A model generated the notes under the pieces. That model was given only the letters and a program-made list of their open reading frames with translations, was not told the DNA's origin and did no database searches. Shown in pieces: positions 49,154-63,879 of a stretch of DNA of 64,000 bases (positions are counted from its first letter, which is position 1; the number at the start of each line of letters is the position of its first letter). A program made the position numbers and the translations under genes. Origin of the DNA: Auanema rhodensis. Taxonomy: Eukaryota; Nematoda; Chromadorea; Rhabditida; Rhabditidae. Location of the stretch: contig OZ059897.1 of assembly GCA_964057225.1 (NCBI GenBank), forward strand, positions 3,720,001-3,784,000, read 5' to 3'.

Positions 49154-52100
49154 TTTTTCGGGAAAATTTTTGTCAAAATGTTTTTGGAAGCAATGTTGAG
49201 TGTACATGGGAACTCAACATACACTAATGCATTATTTTTCAAACGATCATAACTAATTTTTGTATGGAGCGTTTCCCAATGTAGTATAGTGCATTCGATG
49301 CGGATTTTTAAGGTGCGTTGATCTGTGTTATCAGATTTGAGTTAACTTAAAAATGCACCGAGATATCAACTGATATAGGTTCACACTTGTATCCTCGATT
49401 TTCACCCTGAAGAATTAATTTTTTCGTTGAATAACATTGTCCATCGTCTTTGCCTTGAAAAAAGAAATCTAAAAACTCCTACTTTTTGTGAAATTATTTG
49501 GAAATTTTTCGGGAAAATTTTTGTCACAATGTTTTTGGAAGCAATGTTGAGTGTACATGGGAACTCAACATACACTAATGCATTATTTTTCAAACGATCA
49601 TAACTAATTTTTGTATAAAGCGTTTCTCAATGTAGTATAGTGCATTCGATGCGGATTTCTAAGCTGCGTTGATCTGTGTTATCAGATTTGAGTTAGCTTA
49701 AAAATGCACCGAGATATCAACTGATATATGTTCACACTTATATCCTCGATTTTCACCCTGAAGAATTAATTTTTTCGTTGAATAACATTGTCCATCGTCT
49801 TTGCCTTGAAAAAAGAAATCTAAAAACTCCTACTTTTTGTGAAATTATTTAGAAATTTTTCGGGAAAATTTTTGTCAAAATGTTTTTGGAAGCAATGTTG
49901 AGTGTACAGGGGAACTCAACATACACTAATGCATTATTTTTCAAACGATCATAACTAATTTTTGTATAGAGCGTTTCTCAATGTAGTATAGTGCATTCGA
50001 TGCGGATTTTTAAGCTGCGTTGATCTGTGTTATCAGATTTGAGTTAACTTAAAAATGCACCGAGATATCAACTGATATAGGTTCACACTTATATCCTCGA
50101 TTTTCACCCTGAAGAAATGATTTTTTCGTTGAATAACATTGTCCATCGTCTTCGTCTTAAAAAAAGGAATCTAAAAACATCTACTTTTTGTGAAATTATT
50201 TAGAAATTTTTCGGGAAAATTTTTGTCAAAATGTTTTTGGAAGCAATGTTGAGTGTACATGGGAACTCAACATACACTAATGCATTATTTTTCAAACGAT
50301 CATAACTAATTTTTGTATAGAGCGTTTCTCAATGTAGTATAGTGCATTCGATGCGGATTTCTAAGCTGCGTTGATCTGTGTTATCAGATTTGAGTTAGCT
50401 TAAAAATGCACCGAGATATCAACTGATATATGTTCACACTTATATCCTCGATTTTCACCCTGAAGAAATGATTTTTTCGTTGAATAACATTGTCCATCGT
50501 CTTCGTCTTAAAAAAAGGAATCTAAAAACATCTACTTTTTGTGAAATTATTTAGAAATTTTTCGGGAAAATTTTTGTCAAAATGTTTTTGGAAGCAATGT
50601 TGAGTGTACATGGAAACTCAACATACACTAATGCATTATTTTTCAAACGATCATAACTAATTTTTGTATGGAGCGTTTGCCAATGTAGTATAGTGCATTC
50701 GATGCGGATTTTTAAGCTGCGTTGATCTGTGTTATCAGATTTGAGTTAACTTAAAAATGCACCGAGATATCAACTGATATATGTTCACACTTATATCCTC
50801 GATTTTCACCCTGAAGAAATGATTTTTTCGTTGAATAACATTGTCCATCGTCTTCGTCTTAAAAAAAGGAATCTAAAAACATCTACTTTTTGTGAAATTA
50901 TTTAGAAATTTTTCGGGAAAATTTTTGTCAAAATGTTTTTGGAAGCAATGTTGAGTGTACATGGGAACTCAACATACACTAATGCATTATTTTTCAAACG
51001 ATCATAACTAATTTTTGTATGGAGCGTTTCCCAATGTAGTATAGTGCATTCGATGCGGATTTTTAAGCTGCGTTGATCTGTGTTATCAGATTTGAGTTAA
51101 CTTAAAAATGCACCGAGATATCAACTGATATATGTTCACACTTATATCCTCGATTTTCACCCTGAAGAATTAATTTTTTCGTTGAATAACATTGTCCATC
51201 GTCTTTGCCTTGAAAAAAGAAATCTAAAAACTCCTACTTTTTGTGAAATTATTTAGAAATTTTTCGGGAAAATTTTTGTCAAAATGTTTTTGGAAGCAAT
51301 GTTGAGTGTACAGGGGAACTCAACATACACTAATGCATTATTTTTCAAACGATCATAACTAATTTTTGTATAGAGCGTTTCTCAATGTAGTATAGTGCAT
51401 TCGATGCGGATTTTTAAGCTGCGTTGATCTGTGTTATCAGATTTGAGTTAACTTAAAAATGCACCGAGATATCAACTGATATAGGTTCACACTTATATCC
51501 TCGATTTTCACCCTGAAGAAATGATTTTTTCGTTGAATAACATTGTCCATCGTCTTCGTCTTAAAAAAAGGAATCTAAAAACATCTACTTTTTGTGAAAT
51601 TATTTAGAAATTTTTCGGGAAAATTTTTGTCAAAATGTTTTTGGAAGCAATGTTGAGTGTACATGGGAACTCAACATACACTAATGCATTATTTTTCAAA
51701 CGATCATAACTAATTTTTGTATAGAGCGTTTCTCAATGTAGTATAGTGCATTCGATGCGGATTTCTAAGCTGCGTTGATCTGTGTTATCAGATTTGAGTT
51801 AGCTTAAAAATGCACCGAGATATCAACTGATATATGTTCACACTTATATCCTCGATTTTCACCCTGAAGAAATGATTTTTTCGTTGAATAACATTGTCCA
51901 TCGTCTTCGTCTTAAAAAAAGGAATCTAAAAACATCTACTTTTTGTGAAATTATTTAGAAATTTTTCGGGAAAATTTTTGTCAAAATGTTTTTGGAAGCA
52001 ATGTTGAGTGTACATGGAAACTCAACATACACTAATGCATTATTTTTCAAACGATCATAACTAATTTTTGTATGGAGCGTTTGCCAATGTAGTATAGTGC

Positions 52101-54693
52101 ATTCGATGCGGATTTTTAAGCTGCGTTGATCTGTGTTATCAGATTTGAGTTAACTTAAAAATGCACCGAGATATCAACTGATATATGTTCACACTTATAT
52201 CCTCGATTTTCACCCTGAAGAAATGATTTTTTCGTTGAATAACATTGTCCATCGTCTTCGTCTTAAAAAAAGGAATCTAAAAACATCTACTTTTTGTGAA
52301 ATTATTTAGAAATTTTTCGGGAAAATTTTTGTCAAAATGTTTTTGGAAGCAATGTTGAGTGTACATGGGAACTCAACATACACTAATGCATTATTTTTCA
52401 AACGATCATAACTAATTTTTGTATGGAGCGTTTCCCAATGTAGTATAGTGCATTCGATGCGGATTTTTAAGGTGCGTTGATCTGTGTTATCAGATTTGAG
52501 TTAACTTAAAAATGCACCGAGATATCAACTGATATAGGTTCACACTTGTATCCTCGATTTTCACCCTGAAGAATTAATTTTTTCGTTGAATAACATTGTC
52601 CATCGTCTTTGCCTTGAAAAAAGAAATCTAAAAACTCCTACTTTTTGTGAAATTATTTGGAAATTTTTCGGGAAAATTTTTGTCACAATGTTTTTGGAAG
52701 CAATGTTGAGTGTACATGGGAACTCAACATACACTAATGCATTATTTTTCAAACGATCATAACTAATTTTTGTATAGAGCGTTTCTCATTGTAGTATAGT
52801 GCATTCGATGCGGATTTTTAAGCTGCGTTGATCTGTGTTATCAGATTTGAGTTAGCTTAACAATGCACCGAAATATCAACTGATATATGTTCACACTTAT
52901 ATCCTCGATTTTCACCCTGAAGAAATGATTTTTTCGTTGAATAACATTGTCCATCATCTTCGTCTTGAAAAAAGGAATCTAAAAACATCTACTTTTTGTG
53001 AAATTATTTAGAAATTTCTCGGGAAAATTTTTGTCAAAATGTTTTTGGAAGCAATGTTGAGTGTACATGGGAACTCAACATACACTAATGCATTATTTTT
53101 CAAACGATCATAACTAATTTTTGTATGGAGCGTTTCTCAATGTAGTATAGTGCATTCGATGCGGATTTTTAAGCTGCGTTGATCTGTGTTATCAGATTTG
53201 CGCTAGCTTAAAAATGCACCGAGTAATCAACTGATATAGGTTCACACTTATATCCTCGATTTTCACCCTGAAGAATTAATTTTTTCGTTGAATAACATTG
53301 TCCATCGTCTTTGCCTTGAAAAAAGAAATCTAAAAACTCCTACTTTTTGTGAAATTATTTAGAAATTTTTCGGGAAAATTTTTGTCAAAATGTTTTTGGA
53401 AGCAATGTTGAGTGTACATGGGAACTCAACATACACTAATGCATTATTTTTCAAACGATCATAACTAATTTTTGTATGGAGCGTTTCTCAATGTAGTATA
53501 GTGCATTCGATGCGGATTTTTAAGCTGCGTTGATCTGTGTTATCAGATTTGAGTTAGCTTAAAAATGCACCGAGATATCAACTGATATATGTTCACACTT
53601 ATATCCTCGATTTTCACCCTGAAGAAATGATTTTTTCGTTGAATAACATTGTCCATCGTCTTCGTCTTGAAAAAAGGAATCTAAAAACATCTACTTTTTG
53701 TGAAATTATTTAGAAATTTTTCGGGAAAATTTTTGTCAAAATGTTTTTGGAAGCAATGTTGAGTGTACATGGGAACTCAACATACACTAATGCATTATTT
53801 TTCAAACGATCATAACTAATTTTTGTATGGAGCGTTTCTCAATGTAGTATAGTGCATTCGATGCGGATTTTTAAGCTGCGTTGATCTGTGTTATCAGATT
53901 TGCGCTAGCTTAAAAATGCACCGAGTAATCAACTGATATAGGTTCACACTTATATCCTCGATTTTCACCCTGAAGAATTAATTTTTTCGTTGAATAACAT
54001 TGTCCATCGTCTTTGCCTTGAAAAAAGAAATTTAAAAAGTCCTACTTTTTGTGAAATTATTTAGAAATTTTTCGGGAAAATTTTTGTCACAATGTTTTTG
54101 GAAGCAATGTTGAGTGTACATGGGAACTCAACATACACTAATGCATTATTTTTCAAACGATCATAACTAATTTTTGTATAGAGCGTTTCTCAATGTAGTA
54201 TAGTGCATTCGATGCGGATTTTTAAGCTGCGTTGATCTGTGTTATCAGATTTGAGTTAACTTAAAAATGCACCGAGATATCAACTGATATATGTTCACAC
54301 TTATATCCTCGATTTTCACCCTGAAGAAATGATTTTTTCGTTGAAAAACATTGTCCATCGTATTCGTCTTGAAAAAAGGAATCTAAAAACATCTACTTTT
54401 TGTGAAATTATTTAGAATTTTTTCGGGAAAATTTTTGTCAAAATGTTTTTGGAAGCAATGTTGAGTGTACATGGGAACTCAACATACACTAATGCATTAT
54501 TTTTCAAACGATCATAACTAATTTTTGTATAGAGCGTTTCTCATTGTAGTATAGTGCATTCGATGCGGAGTTTCAAGCTGCGTTGATCTGTGTTATCAGA
54601 TTTGAGTTAACTTAAAAATGCACCGAGATATCAACTGATATAGGTTCACACTTGTATCCTCGATTTTCACCCTGAAGAAATGATTTTTTCGTT
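49154..54693 (+). repeat. 10-unit HOR, copy 3, enlarged by internal duplication
   Basis: It contains the copy 2 order plus a four-unit internal duplication (49697-52471) and one further unit in the 53200-53900 part with GAGTTAGC and CTTCGTCTTG alleles. Matching to copy 2 stops at 54694, where CGTTGAAAAAC reads CGTTAAAAAAC. TTTGCCAATG occurs here twice (50676, 52080), as expected from the internal duplication. Confidence 0.83.
49697..52471 (+). repeat. Nested 4-unit tandem duplication inside HOR copy 3
   Basis: Bases 49697-51067 match 51101-52471 at +1404 bp, almost flush. The first copy keeps AAGCTGCG at 51068 where the second has AAGGTGCG (52472), the allele belonging to the HOR junction. 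It is a clear case of a duplication nested in a larger repeat. Confidence 0.87.
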
Positions 54694-57600
54694 AAAAAAC
54701 ATTGTCCATCGTCTTCGTCTTGAAAAAAGGAATCTAAAAACATCTACTTTTTGTGAAATTATTCAGAAATTTTTCGGGAAAATTTTTGTCAAAATGTTTT
54801 TGGAAGCAATGTTGAGTGTACATGGGAACTCAACATACACTAATGCATTATTTTTCAAACGATCATAACTAATTTTTGTATGGAGCGTTTCTCAATGTAG
54901 TATAGTGCATTCGATGCGGATTTTTAAGCTGCGTTGATCTGTGTTATCAGATTTGCGCTAGCTTAAAAATGCACCGAGATATCAACTGATATATGTTCAC
55001 ACTTATATCCTCGATTTTCACCCTGAAGAATTAATTTTTTCGTTGAATAACATTGTCCATCGTCTTTGCCTTGAAAAAAGGAATCTAAAAACATCTACTT
55101 TTTGTGAAATTATTTAGAAATTTTTCGGGAAAATTTTTGTCAAAATGTTTTTGGAAGCAATGTTGAGTGTACATGGGAACTCAACATACACTAATGCATT
55201 ATTTTTCAAACGATCATAACTAATTTTTGTATGGAGCGTTTTTCAATGTAGTATAGTGCATTCGATGCGAATTTTTAAGCTGCGTTGATCTGTGTTATCA
55301 GATTTGCGCTAGCTTAAAAATGCACCGAGTAATCAACTGATATAGGTTCACACTTATATCCTCGATTTTCACCCTGAAGAATTAATTTTTTCGTTGAATA
55401 ACATTGTCCATCGTCTTTGCCTTGAAAAAAGAAATCTAAAAACTCCTACTTTTTGTGAAATTATTTAGAAATTTTTCGGGAAAATTTTTGTCACAATGTT
55501 TTTGGAAGCAATGTTGAGTGTACATGGGAACTCAACATACACTAATGCATTATTTTTCAAACGATCATAACTAATTTTTGTATGGAGCGTTTCTTAATGT
55601 AGTATAGTGCATTCGATGCGGATTTTTAAGCTGCGTTGATCTGTGTTATCAGATTTGAGTTAACTTAAAAATGCACCGAGATATCAACTGATATAGGTTC
55701 ACACTTGTATCCTCGATTTTCACCCTGAAGAAATGATTTTTTCGTTGAAAAACATTGTCCATCGTCTTTGTCTTGAAAAAAGGAATTTAAAAACATCTAC
55801 TTTTTGTGAAATTATTTAGAAATTTTTCGGGAAAATTTTTGTCAAAATGTTTTTGGAAGCAATGTTGAGTGTACATGGGAACTCAACATACACTAATGCA
55901 TTATTTTTCAAACGATCATAACTAATTTTTGTATGGAGCGTTTCTCAATGTAGTATAGTGCATTCGATGCGGATTTTTAAGCTGCGTTGATCTGTGTTAT
56001 CAGATTTGCGCTAGCTTAAAAATGCACCGAGATATCAACTGATATATGTTCACACTTATATCCTCGATTTTCACCCTGAAGAAATGATTTTTTCGTTGAA
56101 TAACATTGTCCATCATCTTCGTCTTGAAAAAAGGAATCTAAAAACATCTACTTTTTGTGAAATTATTTAGAAATTTTTCGGGAAAATTTTTGTCAAAATG
56201 TTTTTGGAAGCAATGTTGAGTGTACATGGGAACTCAACATACACTAATGCATTATTTTTCAAACGATCATAACTAATTTTTGTATGGAGCGTTTTTCAAT
56301 GTAGTATAGTGCATTCGATGCGGATTTTTAAGCTGCGTTGATCTGTGTTATCAGATTTGCGCTAGCTTAAAAATGCACCGAGATATCAACTGATATATGT
56401 TCACACTTATATCCTCGATTTTCACCCTGAAGAAATGATTTTTTCGTTGAATAACATTGTCCATCATCTTCGTCTTGAAAAAAGGAATCTAAAAACATCT
56501 ACTTTTTGTGAAATTATTTAGAAATTTTTCGGGAAAATTTTTGTCAAAATGTTTTTGGAAGCAATGTTGAGTGTACATGGGAACTCAACATACACTAATG
56601 CATTATTTTTCAAACGATCATAACTAATTTTTGTATGGAGCGTTTTTCAATGTAGTATAGTGCATTCGATGCGAATTTTTAAGCTGCGTTGATCTGTGTT
56701 ATCAGATTTGCGCTAGCTTAAAAATGCACCGAGTAATCAACTGATATAGGTTCACACTTATATCCTCGATTTTCACCCTGAAGAATTAATTTTTTCGTTG
56801 AATAACATTGTCCATCGTCTTTGCCTTGAAAAAAGAAATCTAAAAACTCCTACTTTTTGTGAAATTATTTAGAAATTTTTCGGGAAAATTTTTGTCACAA
56901 TGTTTTTGGAAGCAATGTTGAGTGTACATGGGAACTCAACATACACTAATGCATTATTTTTCAAACGATCATAACTAATTTTTGTATGGAGCGTTTCTTA
57001 ATGTAGTATAGTGCATTCGATGCGGATTTTTAAGCTGCGTTGATCTGTGTTATCAGATTTGAGTTAACTTAAAAATGCACCGAGATATCAACTGATATAG
57101 GTTCACACTTGTATCCTCGATTTTCACCCTGAAGAAATGATTTTTTCGTTGAAAAACATTGTCCATCGTCTTTGTCTTGAAAAAAGGAATTTAAAAACAT
57201 CTACTTTTTGTGAAATTATTTAGAAATTGTTCGGGAAAATTTTTGTCAAAATGTTTTTGGAAGCAATGTTGAGTGTACATGGGAACTCAACATACACTAA
57301 TGCATTATTTTTCAAACGATCATAACTAATTTTTGTATGGAGCGTTTTTCAATGTAGTATAGTGCATTCGATGCGAATTTTTAAGCTGCGTTGATCTGTG
57401 TTATCAGATTTGCGCTAGCTTAAAAATGCACCGAGTAATCAACTGATATAGGTTCACACTTATATCCTCGATTTTCACCCTGAAGAATTAATTTTTTCGT
57501 TGAATAACATTGTCCATCGTCTTTGCCTTGAAAAAAGAAATCTAAAAACTCCTACTTTTTGTGAAATTATTTAGAAATTTTTCGGGAAAATTTTTGTCAC

Positions 57601-57893
57601 AATGTTTTTGGAAGCAATGTTGAGTGTACATGGGAACTCAACATACACTAATGCATTATTTTTCAAACGATCATAACTAATTTTTGTATGGAGCGTTTCT
57701 TAATGTAGTATAGTGCATTCGATGCGGATTTTTAAGCTGCGTTGATCTGTGTTATCAGATTTGAGTTAACTTAAAAATGCACCGAGATATCAACTGATAT
57801 AGGTTCACACTTGTATCCTCGATTTTCACCCTGAAGAAATGATTTTTTCGTTGAAAAACATTGTCCATCGTCTTCGTCTTGAAAAAAGGAATT
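54694..57893 (+). repeat. Satellite units with GCGAAT allele, 1-, 2- and 4-unit copies
   Basis: The rare GCGAATTT allele occurs at 55267, 56671 and 57373, spaced 4 and then 2 units. GTTTTTCAATG goes with it. Two adjacent units (about 55990-56290 and 56340-56640) are nearly the same, both with GCGCTAGC, GAGATATC and CCATCATCTTCG, indicating single-unit duplication. AAATTGTTCGGG near 57227 is private. No other feature is seen. Confidence 0.72.
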
Positions 57894-59869
57894 TAAAAAC
57901 ATCTACTTTTTGTGAAATTATTTAGAAATTTTTCGGGAAAATTTTTGTCAAAATGTTTTTGGAAGCAATGTTGAGTGTACATGGGAACTCAACATACACT
58001 AATGCATTATTTTTCAAACGATCATAACTAATTTTTGTATAGAGCGTTTCTCAATGTAGTATAGTGCATTCGATGCGGATTTTTAAGCTGCGTTGATCTG
58101 TGTTATCAGATTTGAGTTAACTTAAAAATGCACCGAGATATCAACTGATATAGGTTCACACTTATATCCTCGATTTTCACCCTGAAGAATTAATTTTTTC
58201 GTTGAATAACATTGTCCATCGTCTTTGCCTTGGAAAAAGAAATCTAAAAACATCTACTTTTTGTGAAATTATTTAGAAATTTTTCGGGAAAAATTTTGTC
58301 AAAATGTTTTTGGAAGCAATGTTGAGTGTACATGGGAACTCAACATACACTAATGCATTATTTTTCAAACGATCATAACTAATTTTTGTATGGAGCGTTT
58401 CTTAATGTAGTATAGTGCATTCGATGCAGATTTTTAAGCTGCGTTGATCTGTGTTATCAGATTTGCGCTAGCTTAAAAATGCACCGAGTAATCAACTGAT
58501 ATAGGTTCACACTTATATCCTCGATTTTCACCCTGAAGAATTAATTTTTTCGTTGAATAACATTGTCCATCGTCTTTGCCTTGAAAAAAGAAATCTAAAA
58601 ACTCCTACTTTTTGTGAAATTATTTAGAAATTTTTCGGGAAAATTTTTGTCAAAATGTTTTTGGAAGCAATGTTGAGTGTACATGGGAACTCAACATACA
58701 CTAATGCATTATTTTTCAAACGATCATAACTAATTTTTGTATAGAGCGTTTCTCAATGTAGTATAGTGCATTCGATGCGGATTTTTAAGCTGCGTTGATC
58801 TGTGTTATCAGATTTGAGTTAGCTTAAAAATGCACCGAGATATCAACTGATATATGTTCACACTTATATCCTCGATTTTCACCCTGAAGAAATGATTTTT
58901 TCGTTGAATAACATTGTCCATCATCTTCGTCTTGAAAAAAGGAATCTAAAAACATCTACTTTTTGTGAAATTATTTAGAAATTTTTCGGGAAAATTTTTG
59001 TCAAAATGTTTTTGGAAGCAATGTTGAGTGTACATGGGAACTCAACATACACTAATGCATTATTTTTCAAACGATCATAACTAATTTTTGTATAGAGCGT
59101 TTCTCAATGTAGTATAGTGCATTCGATGCGGATTTTTAAGCTGCGTTGATCTGTGTTATCAGATTTGAGTTAACTTAAAAATGCACCGAGATATCAACTG
59201 ATATAGGTTCACACTTATATCCTCGATTTTCACCCTGAAGAATTAATTTTTTCGTTGAATAACATTGTCCATCGTCTTTGCCTTGGAAAAAGAAATCTAA
59301 AAACATCTACTTTTTGTGAAATTATTTAGAAATTTTTCGGGAAAATTTTTGTCAAAATGTTTTTGGAAGCAATGTTGAGTGTACATGGGAACTCAACATA
59401 CACTAATGCATTATTTTTCAAACGATCATAACTAATTTTTGTATGGAGCGTTTCTCAATGTAGTATAGTGCATTCGATGCAGATTTTTAAGCTGCGTTGA
59501 TCTGTGTTATCAGATTTGCGCTAGCTTAAAAATGCACCGAGTAATCAACTGATATAGGTTCACACTTATATCCTCGATTTTCACCCTGAAGAATTAATTT
59601 TTTCGTTGAATAACATTGTCCATCGTCTTTGCCTTGAAAAAAGAATTCTAAAAACTCCTACTTTTTGTGAAATTATTTAGAAATTTTTCGGGAAAATTTT
59701 TGTCAAAATGTTTTTGGAAGCAATGTTGAGTGTACATGGGAACTCAACATACACTAATGCATTATTTTTCAAACGATCATAACTAATTTTTGTATAGAGC
59801 GTTTCTCAATGTAGTATAGTGCATTCGATGCGGATTTTTAAGCTGCGTTGATCTGTGTTATCAGATTTG
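57894..59869 (+). repeat. 3-unit duplication, 1053 bp offset
   Basis: Bases 57894-58816 match 58947-59869. The shared mark is CCTTGGAAAAAG (58229, 59282) and the GCAGATTT allele (58426, 59479). Differences seen are CTTAATG against CTCAATG, GGGAAAAATTTTG near 58288 and GAATTCTA near 59643. Confidence 0.75.
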
Positions 59870-59999
59870 CGCTAGCTTAAAAATTCACCGAGTAATCAAC
59901 TGATATAGGTTCACACTTATATCCTCGATTTTCACCCTGAAGAAATGATTTTTTCGTTGAATAACATTGTCCATCGTCTTTGCCTTGAAAAAAGAAATC

Positions 60000-62900
60000 T
60001 AAAAACTCCTACTTTTTGTGAAATTATTTAGAAATTTTTCGGGAAAATTTTTGTCACAATGTTTTTGGAAGCAATGTTGAGTGTACATGGGAACTCAACA
60101 TACACTAATGCATTATTTTTCAAACGATCATAACTAATTTTTGTATGGAGCGTTTCTCAATGTAGTATAGTGCATTCGATGCAGATTTTTAAGCTGCGTT
60201 GATCTGTGTTATCAGATTTGCGCTAGCTTAAAAATGCACCGAGTAATCAACTGATATAGGTTCACACTTATATCCTCGATTTTCACCCTGAAGAATTAAT
60301 TTTTTCGTTGAATAACATTGTCCATCGTCTTTGCCTTGAAAAAAGAAATCTAAAAACTCCTACTTTTTGTGAAATTATTTAGAAATTTTTCGGGAAAATT
60401 TTTGTCAAAATGTTTTTGGAAGCAATGTTGAGTGTACATGGGAACTCAACATACACTAATGCATTATTTTTCAAACGATCATAACTAATTTTTGTATAGA
60501 GCGTTTCTCAATGTAGTATAGTGCATTCGATGCGGATTTTTAAGCTGCGTTGATCTGTGTTATCAGATTTGAGTTAGCTTAAAAATGCACCGAGATATCA
60601 ACTGATATATGTTCACACTTATATCCTCGATTTTCACCCTGAAGAAATGATTTTTTCGTTGAATAACATTGTCCATCATCTTCGTCTTGAAAAAAGGAAT
60701 CTAAAAACATCTACTTTTTGTGAAATTATTTAGAAATTTTTCGGGAAAATTTTTGTCAAAATGTTTTTGGAAGCAATGTTGAGTGTACATGGGAACTCAA
60801 CATACACTAATGCATTATTTTTCAAACGATCATAACTAATTTTTGTATGGAGCGTTTCTCAATGTAGTATAGTGCATTCGATGCGAATTTTTAAGCTGCG
60901 TTGATCTGTGTTATCAGATTTGCGCTAGCTTAAAAATGCACCGAGTAATCAACTGATATAGGTTCACACTTATATCCTCGATTTTCACCCTGAAGAATTA
61001 ATTTTTTCGTTGAATAACATTGTCCATCGTCTTTGCCTTGAAAAAAGAAATCTAAAAACTCCTACTTTTTGTGAAATTATTTAGAAATTTTTCGGGAAAA
61101 TTTTTGTCACAATGTTTTTGGAAGCAATGTTGAGTGTACATGGGAACTCAACATACACTAATGCATTATTTTTCAAACGATCATAACTAATTTTTGTATA
61201 GAGCGTTTCTTGATGTAGTATAGTGCATTCGATGCGGATTTTTAAGCTGCGTTGATCTGTGTTATCAGATTTGCGCTAGCTTAAAAATGCACCGAGTAAT
61301 CAACTGATATAGGTTCACACTTATATCCTCGATTTTCACCCTGAAGAATTAATTTTTTCGTTGAATAACATTGTCCATCGTCTTTGCCTTGAAAAAAGAA
61401 ATCTAAAAACTCCTACTTTTTGTGAAATTATTTAGAAATTTTTCGGGAAAATTTTTGTCACAATGTTTTTGGAAGCAATGTTGAGTGTACATGGGAACTC
61501 AACATACACTAATGCATTATTTTTCAAACGATCATAACTAATTTTTGTATAGAGCGTTTCTTAATGTAGTATAGTGCATTCGATGCGGATTTTTAAGCTG
61601 CGTTGATCTGAGTTATCAGATTTGAGTTAGCTTAAAAATGCACCGAGATATCAACTGATATATGTTCACACATATATCCTCGATTTTCACCCTGAAGAAA
61701 TGATTTTTTCGTTGAATAACATTGTCCATCGTCTTTGCCTTGAAAAAAGAAATCTAAAAACTCCTACTTTTTGTGAAATTATTTAGAAATTTTTCGGGAA
61801 AATTTTTGTCACAATGTTTTTGGAAGCAATGTTGAGTGTACATGGGAACTCAACATACACTAATGCATTATTTTTCAAACGATCATAACTAATTTTTGTA
61901 TAGAGCGTTTCTTAATGTAGTATAGTGCATTCGATGCGGATTTTTAAGCTGCGTTGATCTGAGTTATCAGATTTGAGTTAGCTTAAAAATGCACCGAGAT
62001 ATCAACTGATATATGTTCACACATATATCCTCGATTTTCACCCTGAAGAAATGATTTTTTCGTTGAATAACATTGTCCATCGTCTTCGTCTTGAAAAAAG
62101 GAATTTAAAAACTCCTACTTTTTGTGAAATTATTTAGAAATTTTTCGGGAAAATTTTTGTCACAATGTTTTTGGAAGCAATGTTGAGTGTACATGGGAAC
62201 TCAACATACACTAATGCATTATTTTTCAAACGATCATAACTAATTTTTGTATGGAGCGTTTCTCAATGTAGTATAGTGCATTCGATGCAGATTTTTAAGC
62301 TGCGTTGATCTGTGTTATCAGATTTGCGCTAGCTTAAAAATGCACCGAGTAATCAACTGATATAGGTTCACACTTATATCCTCGATTTTCACCCTGAAGA
62401 ATTAATTTTTTCGTTGAATAACATTGTCCATCGTCTTTGCCTTGAAAAAAGAAATCTAAAAACTCCTACTTTTTGTGAAATTATTTAGAAATTTTTCGGG
62501 AAAATTTTTGTCAAAATGTTTTTGGAAGCAATGTTGAGTGTACATGGGAACTCAACATACACTAATGCATTATTTTTCAAACGATCATAACTAATTTTTG
62601 TATAGAGCGTTTCTCAATGTAGTATAGTGCATTCGATGCGGATTTTTAAGCTGCGTTGATCTGTGTTATCAGATTTGAGTTAGCTTAAAAATGCACCGAG
62701 ATATCAACTGATATATGTTCACACTTATATCCTCGATTTTCACCCTGAAGAAATGATTTTTTCGTTGAATAACATTGTCCATCATCTTCGTCTTGAAAAA
62801 AGGAATCTAAAAACATCTACTTTTTGTGAAATTATTTAGAAATTTTTCGGGAAAATTTTTGTCAAAATGTTTTTGGAAGCAATGTTGAGTGTACATGGGA

Positions 62901-63841
62901 ACTCAACATACACTAATGCATTATTTTTCAAACGATCATAACTAATTTTTGTATGGAGCGTTTCTCAATGTAGTATAGTGCATTCGATGCGAATTTTTAA
63001 GCTGCGTTGATCTGTGTTATCAGATTTGCGCTAGCTTAAAAATGCACCGAGTAATCAACTGATATAGGTTCACACTTATATCCTCGATTTTCACCCTGAA
63101 GAATTAATTTTTTCGTTGAATAACATTGTCCATCGTCTTTGCCTTGAAAAAAGAAATCTAAAAACTCCTACTTTTTGTGAAATTATTTAGAAATTTTTCG
63201 GGAAAATTTTTGTCACAATGTTTTTGGAAGCAATGTTGAGTGTACATGGGAACTCAACATACACTAATGCATTATTTTTCAAACGATCATAACTAATTTT
63301 TGTATAGAGCGTTTCTTGATGTAGTATAGTGCATTCGATGCGGATTTTTAAGCTGCGTTGATCTGTGTTATCAGATTTGCGCTAGCTTAAAAATGCACCG
63401 AGTAATCAACTGATATAGGTTCACACTTATATCCTCGATTTTCACCCTGAAGAATTAATTTTTTCGTTGAATAACATTGTCCATCGTCTTTGCCTTGAAA
63501 AAAGAAATCTAAAAACTCCTACTTTTTGTGAAATTATTTAGAAATTTTTCGGGAAAATTTTTGTCACAATGTTTTTGGAAGCAATGTTGAGTGTACATGG
63601 GAACTCAACATACACTAATGCATTATTTTTCAAACGATCATAACTAATTTTTGTATAGAGCGTTTCTTAATGTAGTATAGTGCATTCGATGCGGATTTTT
63701 AAGCTGCGTTGATCTGAGTTATCAGATTTGAGTTAGCTTAAAAATGCACCGAGATATCAACTGATATATGTTCACACATATATCCTCGATTTTCACCCTG
63801 AAGAAATGATTTTTTCGTTGAATAACATTGTCCATCGTCTT
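60000..63841 (+). repeat. 6-unit duplication, 2106 bp offset
   Basis: Bases 60000-61735 match 62106-63841. Shared marks are GCAGATTT (60181, 62287), GCGAATTT (60883, 62989), TTTCTTGATGTAG (61206, 63312) and GATCTGAGTTATC (61605, 63711). In the first copy the GATCTGAG unit is itself doubled (61605 and 61956), whereas the second copy passes straight to the GGAATTTAAAAACTCC unit, so the copies differ by one unit at the right end. Confidence 0.85.
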
Positions 63842-63879
63842 CGTCTTGAAAAAAGGAATTTAAAAACTCCTACTTTTTG

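Larger units (their letters stand above)
41783..54693 (+). repeat. 10-unit HOR family with copies of 10, 11 and 16 units
   Basis: Bases 41783-45404 match 45293-48914 at 3510 bp. The next junction, TAGAATTTTTTCGG, recurs at 3861 bp and then 5616 bp, so successive copies are 10, 11 and 16 units long. Markers repeated three times are CTTAACAATG with CACCGAAATATC (44081, 47591, 52856), ATTTCTCGGG, AAGTCCTAC (44911, 48421, 54037) and AGAATTTTTTCGG. The extra units are direct copies of neighbours, so the growth is by internal duplication. Confidence 0.88.
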
